Origin: Pseudomonas parafulva NBRC 16636 = DSM 17004
Lineage (GTDB): Bacteria > Pseudomonadota > Gammaproteobacteria > Pseudomonadales > Pseudomonadaceae
Reading direction: 5' to 3'
Assembly: GCF_000730645.1 (NCBI RefSeq)
Contig: NZ_BBIU01000007.1
Location: 186,001 to 250,000, forward strand
Length of the DNA: 64,000 nucleotides
In this document: piece by piece, positions 62,283 to 64,000 of the stretch
Layout of the letters: the number at the start of each line of letters is the position of its first letter
Numbering within the stretch: position 1 is the stretch's first letter
Notes under the pieces: model-generated
Seen by the model: only the letters and a program-made list of their open reading frames with translations
Told to the model about the DNA's origin: nothing
The model's database searches: none
Program-made: the position numbers and the translations under genes

Positions 62283-63602
62283 ATGACACTGAACAACCTC
62301 GAAATCGACACCCTCGTCGTCGGCGCCGGCCAGGCCGGTGTGGCCATGAGCGAACACCTGAGCAAGCTGGGCGTGCCGCACTTGGTACTGGAACGCAACC
62401 GCATTGCCGAAGCCTGGCGCACCGGCCGCTGGGATTCGCTGGTGGCCAACGGCCCGGTATGGCACGACCGCTTCCCGGGCCTGGCGTTCGACATGGACGC
62501 TGATGCCTTTGCCGGCAAGGACCAGGTAGCCGACTACTTCGAACACTACGTACGCAAGTACAACCTGCCGGTGCGCACCGGCATCGAGGTGCGCAAGGTA
62601 GTGCGCAACAGCGACCGCCCCGGCTTCACCATCGAAACCAACGAGGGCGTGATCCGCGCCAACCGGGTGGTGGCTGCCACCGGGCCGTTCCAGAAGCCTG
62701 TGATCCCGGCCATCGCCCCCAAGGACACCAACCTGCATCAGATCCACTCGGCCGCCTACTTCAACCCGCAGCAACTGCCTGAAGGTGCCGTGCTGGTGGT
62801 GGGCGCCGGGTCGTCCGGGGTGCAGATTGCCGAAGAACTGATGCGCGCCGGGCGCCAGGTGTACCTGTCGGTGGGGGCCCATGACCGCCCACCGCGCGCC
62901 TACCGCAACCGCGACTTCTGCTGGTGGCTGGGGGTGCTGGGCGAATGGGATGCCGAAATCGCCAAGCCTGGGCGCGAACACGTCACCATCGCGGTAAGTG
63001 GTGCCCGTGGCGGCCATACCGTCGATTTTCGCGCCCTTGCCCACCAGGGCATGACCCTGGTCGGCCTGACCCAGTCGTTCAGCGATGGCGTAGCGCACTT
63101 CCAGGACAACCTGGTAGAAAACATCAACCGCGGCGACGAGAATTACCTGGCCCTGCTCGACGCTGCCGATGCCTATGTAGCGCGCAACGGCCTGGACCTG
63201 CCCGAAGAGCCCGACGCCCGCAAACGCCTGCCCGACCCGGCCTGCATGCGCACCCCGCTGCGCCAACTGGACCTGGCCGAGGCCGGTGTGGCCACCATTA
63301 TCTGGGCGACCGGCTACGGCGTGGACTTCAGCTGGCTGCAGGTGGACACCTTCGATGCCAACGGCAAGCCCCAGCACCAGCGCGGTGTCGCCCGCGAGCC
63401 CGGCGTGTACTTCCTCGGCCTGCCCTGGTTGTCGCGCCGTGGCTCCTCGTTCATCTGGGGCGTATGGCACGACGCCAAGCACGTCGCTGGCCACATCGCC
63501 ACCCAGCGCACCTACCTGGCCTACCGCGACCGCGAGCAGCGCGCCGCTGATGACCAGCCACACCCCAAGCTCAGCACCGTCAGCACCCTAGGAGCCCACT
63601 GA
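62283..63602 (+). CDS. flavin-dependent (FMO/BVMO-like) monooxygenase
   Basis: 439 residues. FAD Rossmann DTLVVGAGQAGVAMSEHLSK (GxGxxG), a second dinucleotide fold VLVVGAGSSGVQIAEELMRA, ATGPFQKPVIPA between them and YGVDFSWLQVDTFD near the end. Size and arrangement fit a YUC/FMO-like flavoprotein monooxygenase. The substrate is unknown; its place with a RidA-family protein and with M20/DUF1028 genes suggests catabolism of an N-containing compound. ATG at 62283 is preferred to earlier in-frame starts without family sequence. Its TGA overlaps the next gene's ATG (TGATG). Confidence 0.87.
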   Translation: MTLNNLEIDTLVVGAGQAGVAMSEHLSKLGVPHLVLERNRIAEAWRTGRWDSLVANGPVWHDRFPGLAFDMDADAFAGKDQVADYFEHYVRKYNLPVRTGIEVRKVVRNSDRPGFTIETNEGVIRANRVVAATGPFQKPVIPAIAPKDTNLHQIHSAAYFNPQQLPEGAVLVVGAGSSGVQIAEELMRAGRQVYLSVGAHDRPPRAYRNRDFCWWLGVLGEWDAEIAKPGREHVTIAVSGARGGHTVDFRALAHQGMTLVGLTQSFSDGVAHFQDNLVENINRGDENYLALLDAADAYVARNGLDLPEEPDARKRLPDPACMRTPLRQLDLAEAGVATIIWATGYGVDFSWLQVDTFDANGKPQHQRGVAREPGVYFLGLPWLSRRGSSFIWGVWHDAKHVAGHIATQRTYLAYRDREQRAADDQPHPKLSTVSTLGAH

Positions 63603-64000
63603 TGCCTACCCACACCCGCATCCGCATGTTCAACACCAAGGTCACCTACCCCAACCAGACCCTGGACAACGACCTGTGCCAGGCGGTGCGCGCCGGCAAC
63701 ACGGTCTATGTTCGCGGCCAGGTAGGCACCGACTTCGAAGGTAACCTGGTAGGCCTGGGCGACCCCCGGGCGCAGGCCGAGCAAGCCATGAAGAACGTCA
63801 AGCAATTGCTGGAAGAAGCCGGTTCCGACCTGTCGCACATCGTCAAGACCACCACCTACATCACCGACCCGCGTTTCCGCGAGCCGGTGTACAGGGAAGT
63901 GGGCAAATGGCTGAAGGGGGTGTTCCCCATCTCTACCGGCCTGGTGGTTGCCGGGCTTGCCCAGGCCGAGTGGCTGATGGAGATCGACGTGATCGCCGTC
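63602..64000 (+). CDS. RidA family protein (third, truncated by the window end)
   Basis: 133 residues are visible with no stop codon, so the gene runs off the right edge by a short distance. It reads TRIRMFNTKVTYPNQTLDND, AGNTVYVRGQVGTDFEGNLV, EQAMKNVKQLLEEAGSDLSH and a C-terminal LAQAEWLMEIDVIAV. In place of the RidA active-site Arg motif before the last strand, AQAEWLMEID is seen, so it is a subgroup without the canonical deaminase Arg. It is translationally coupled to the monooxygenase and is probably needed for the same pathway. Confidence 0.8.
   Translation, partial: MPTHTRIRMFNTKVTYPNQTLDNDLCQAVRAGNTVYVRGQVGTDFEGNLVGLGDPRAQAEQAMKNVKQLLEEAGSDLSHIVKTTTYITDPRFREPVYREVGKWLKGVFPISTGLVVAGLAQAEWLMEIDVIAV

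Overview
The window is a 64 kb chromosomal segment of a Pseudomonas of the P. putida group. Support comes from the high G+C content, Shine-Dalgarno sites of the GGAG type, a CrcY-type sRNA with a sigma-54 promoter, a LiuR/MvaB leucine-catabolism pair, a PQQ-dependent quinate dehydrogenase beside an OprB-type porin, a putida-like REP element and many LysR, GlxA and sigma-54-dependent regulators. I saw no rRNA, tRNA, CRISPR array, prophage or intact insertion sequence. It reads as ordinary core and accessory chromosome, densely coding on both strands. LAYOUT. 0-10 kb: start of an AcoR-type activator, a secreted halovibrin-like protein, a valine-degradation pair (3-hydroxyisobutyryl-CoA hydrolase and acyl-CoA dehydrogenase), a LysR regulator, a TrmK-type methyltransferase, a RidA protein, the rRNA hydroxylase RlhA and a VpsR-like enhancer-binding protein. 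10-19 kb: a leftward cobalamin block (cobW, cobN, chlI-like, VWA/chlD-like) behind a cobalamin riboswitch, with a divergent ABC-F gene. 19-26 kb: ilvE, a TorF-type outer-membrane protein, a DMT exporter, a second RidA, small membrane and periplasmic proteins, and GlxA and TetR regulators. 26-34 kb: a sulfonate-type binding protein with an FMN monooxygenase, a ureidoglycine aminohydrolase-like bicupin, sodC, ggt, liuR-like and mvaB. 34.7-36.2 kb: the crcY region, mgtC and a DUF3203 gene carrying an in-frame amber codon. 36-46 kb: ccoG, a MocR regulator, a hybrid histidine kinase, an SDR and a marR-emrA-emrB efflux operon with a palindromic operator. 45.6-56 kb: an orphan FecR-like protein, an antiporter, a chemoreceptor with a FliA promoter, a betaine-type binding protein and permease without an ATPase, an AEC transporter, a CAP-domain protein, a GlxA regulator and a LysE exporter. 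56-64 kb: quiA, its porin, and an uncharacterised cluster of M20 deacylase, DUF1028, flavin monooxygenase and RidA. HOW THE PARTS CONNECT. The window holds the decoy-RNA arm of carbon catabolite control (CrcY) and also two start-codon-proximal A-rich CA motifs of the Hfq/Crc target type, before the valine gene at 1977 and the bicupin gene at 28977. The branched-chain amino acid theme recurs (ilvE, valine pair, liuR-mvaB). Three separate RidA paralogues, two of them beside unrelated catabolic genes, suggest protection against reactive enamine/imine intermediates. The least understood unit is the 60.1-64 kb M20/DUF1028/FMO/RidA cluster, which is my best candidate for an undescribed catabolic pathway. 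All family assignments come from reading the sequence, without database searches.
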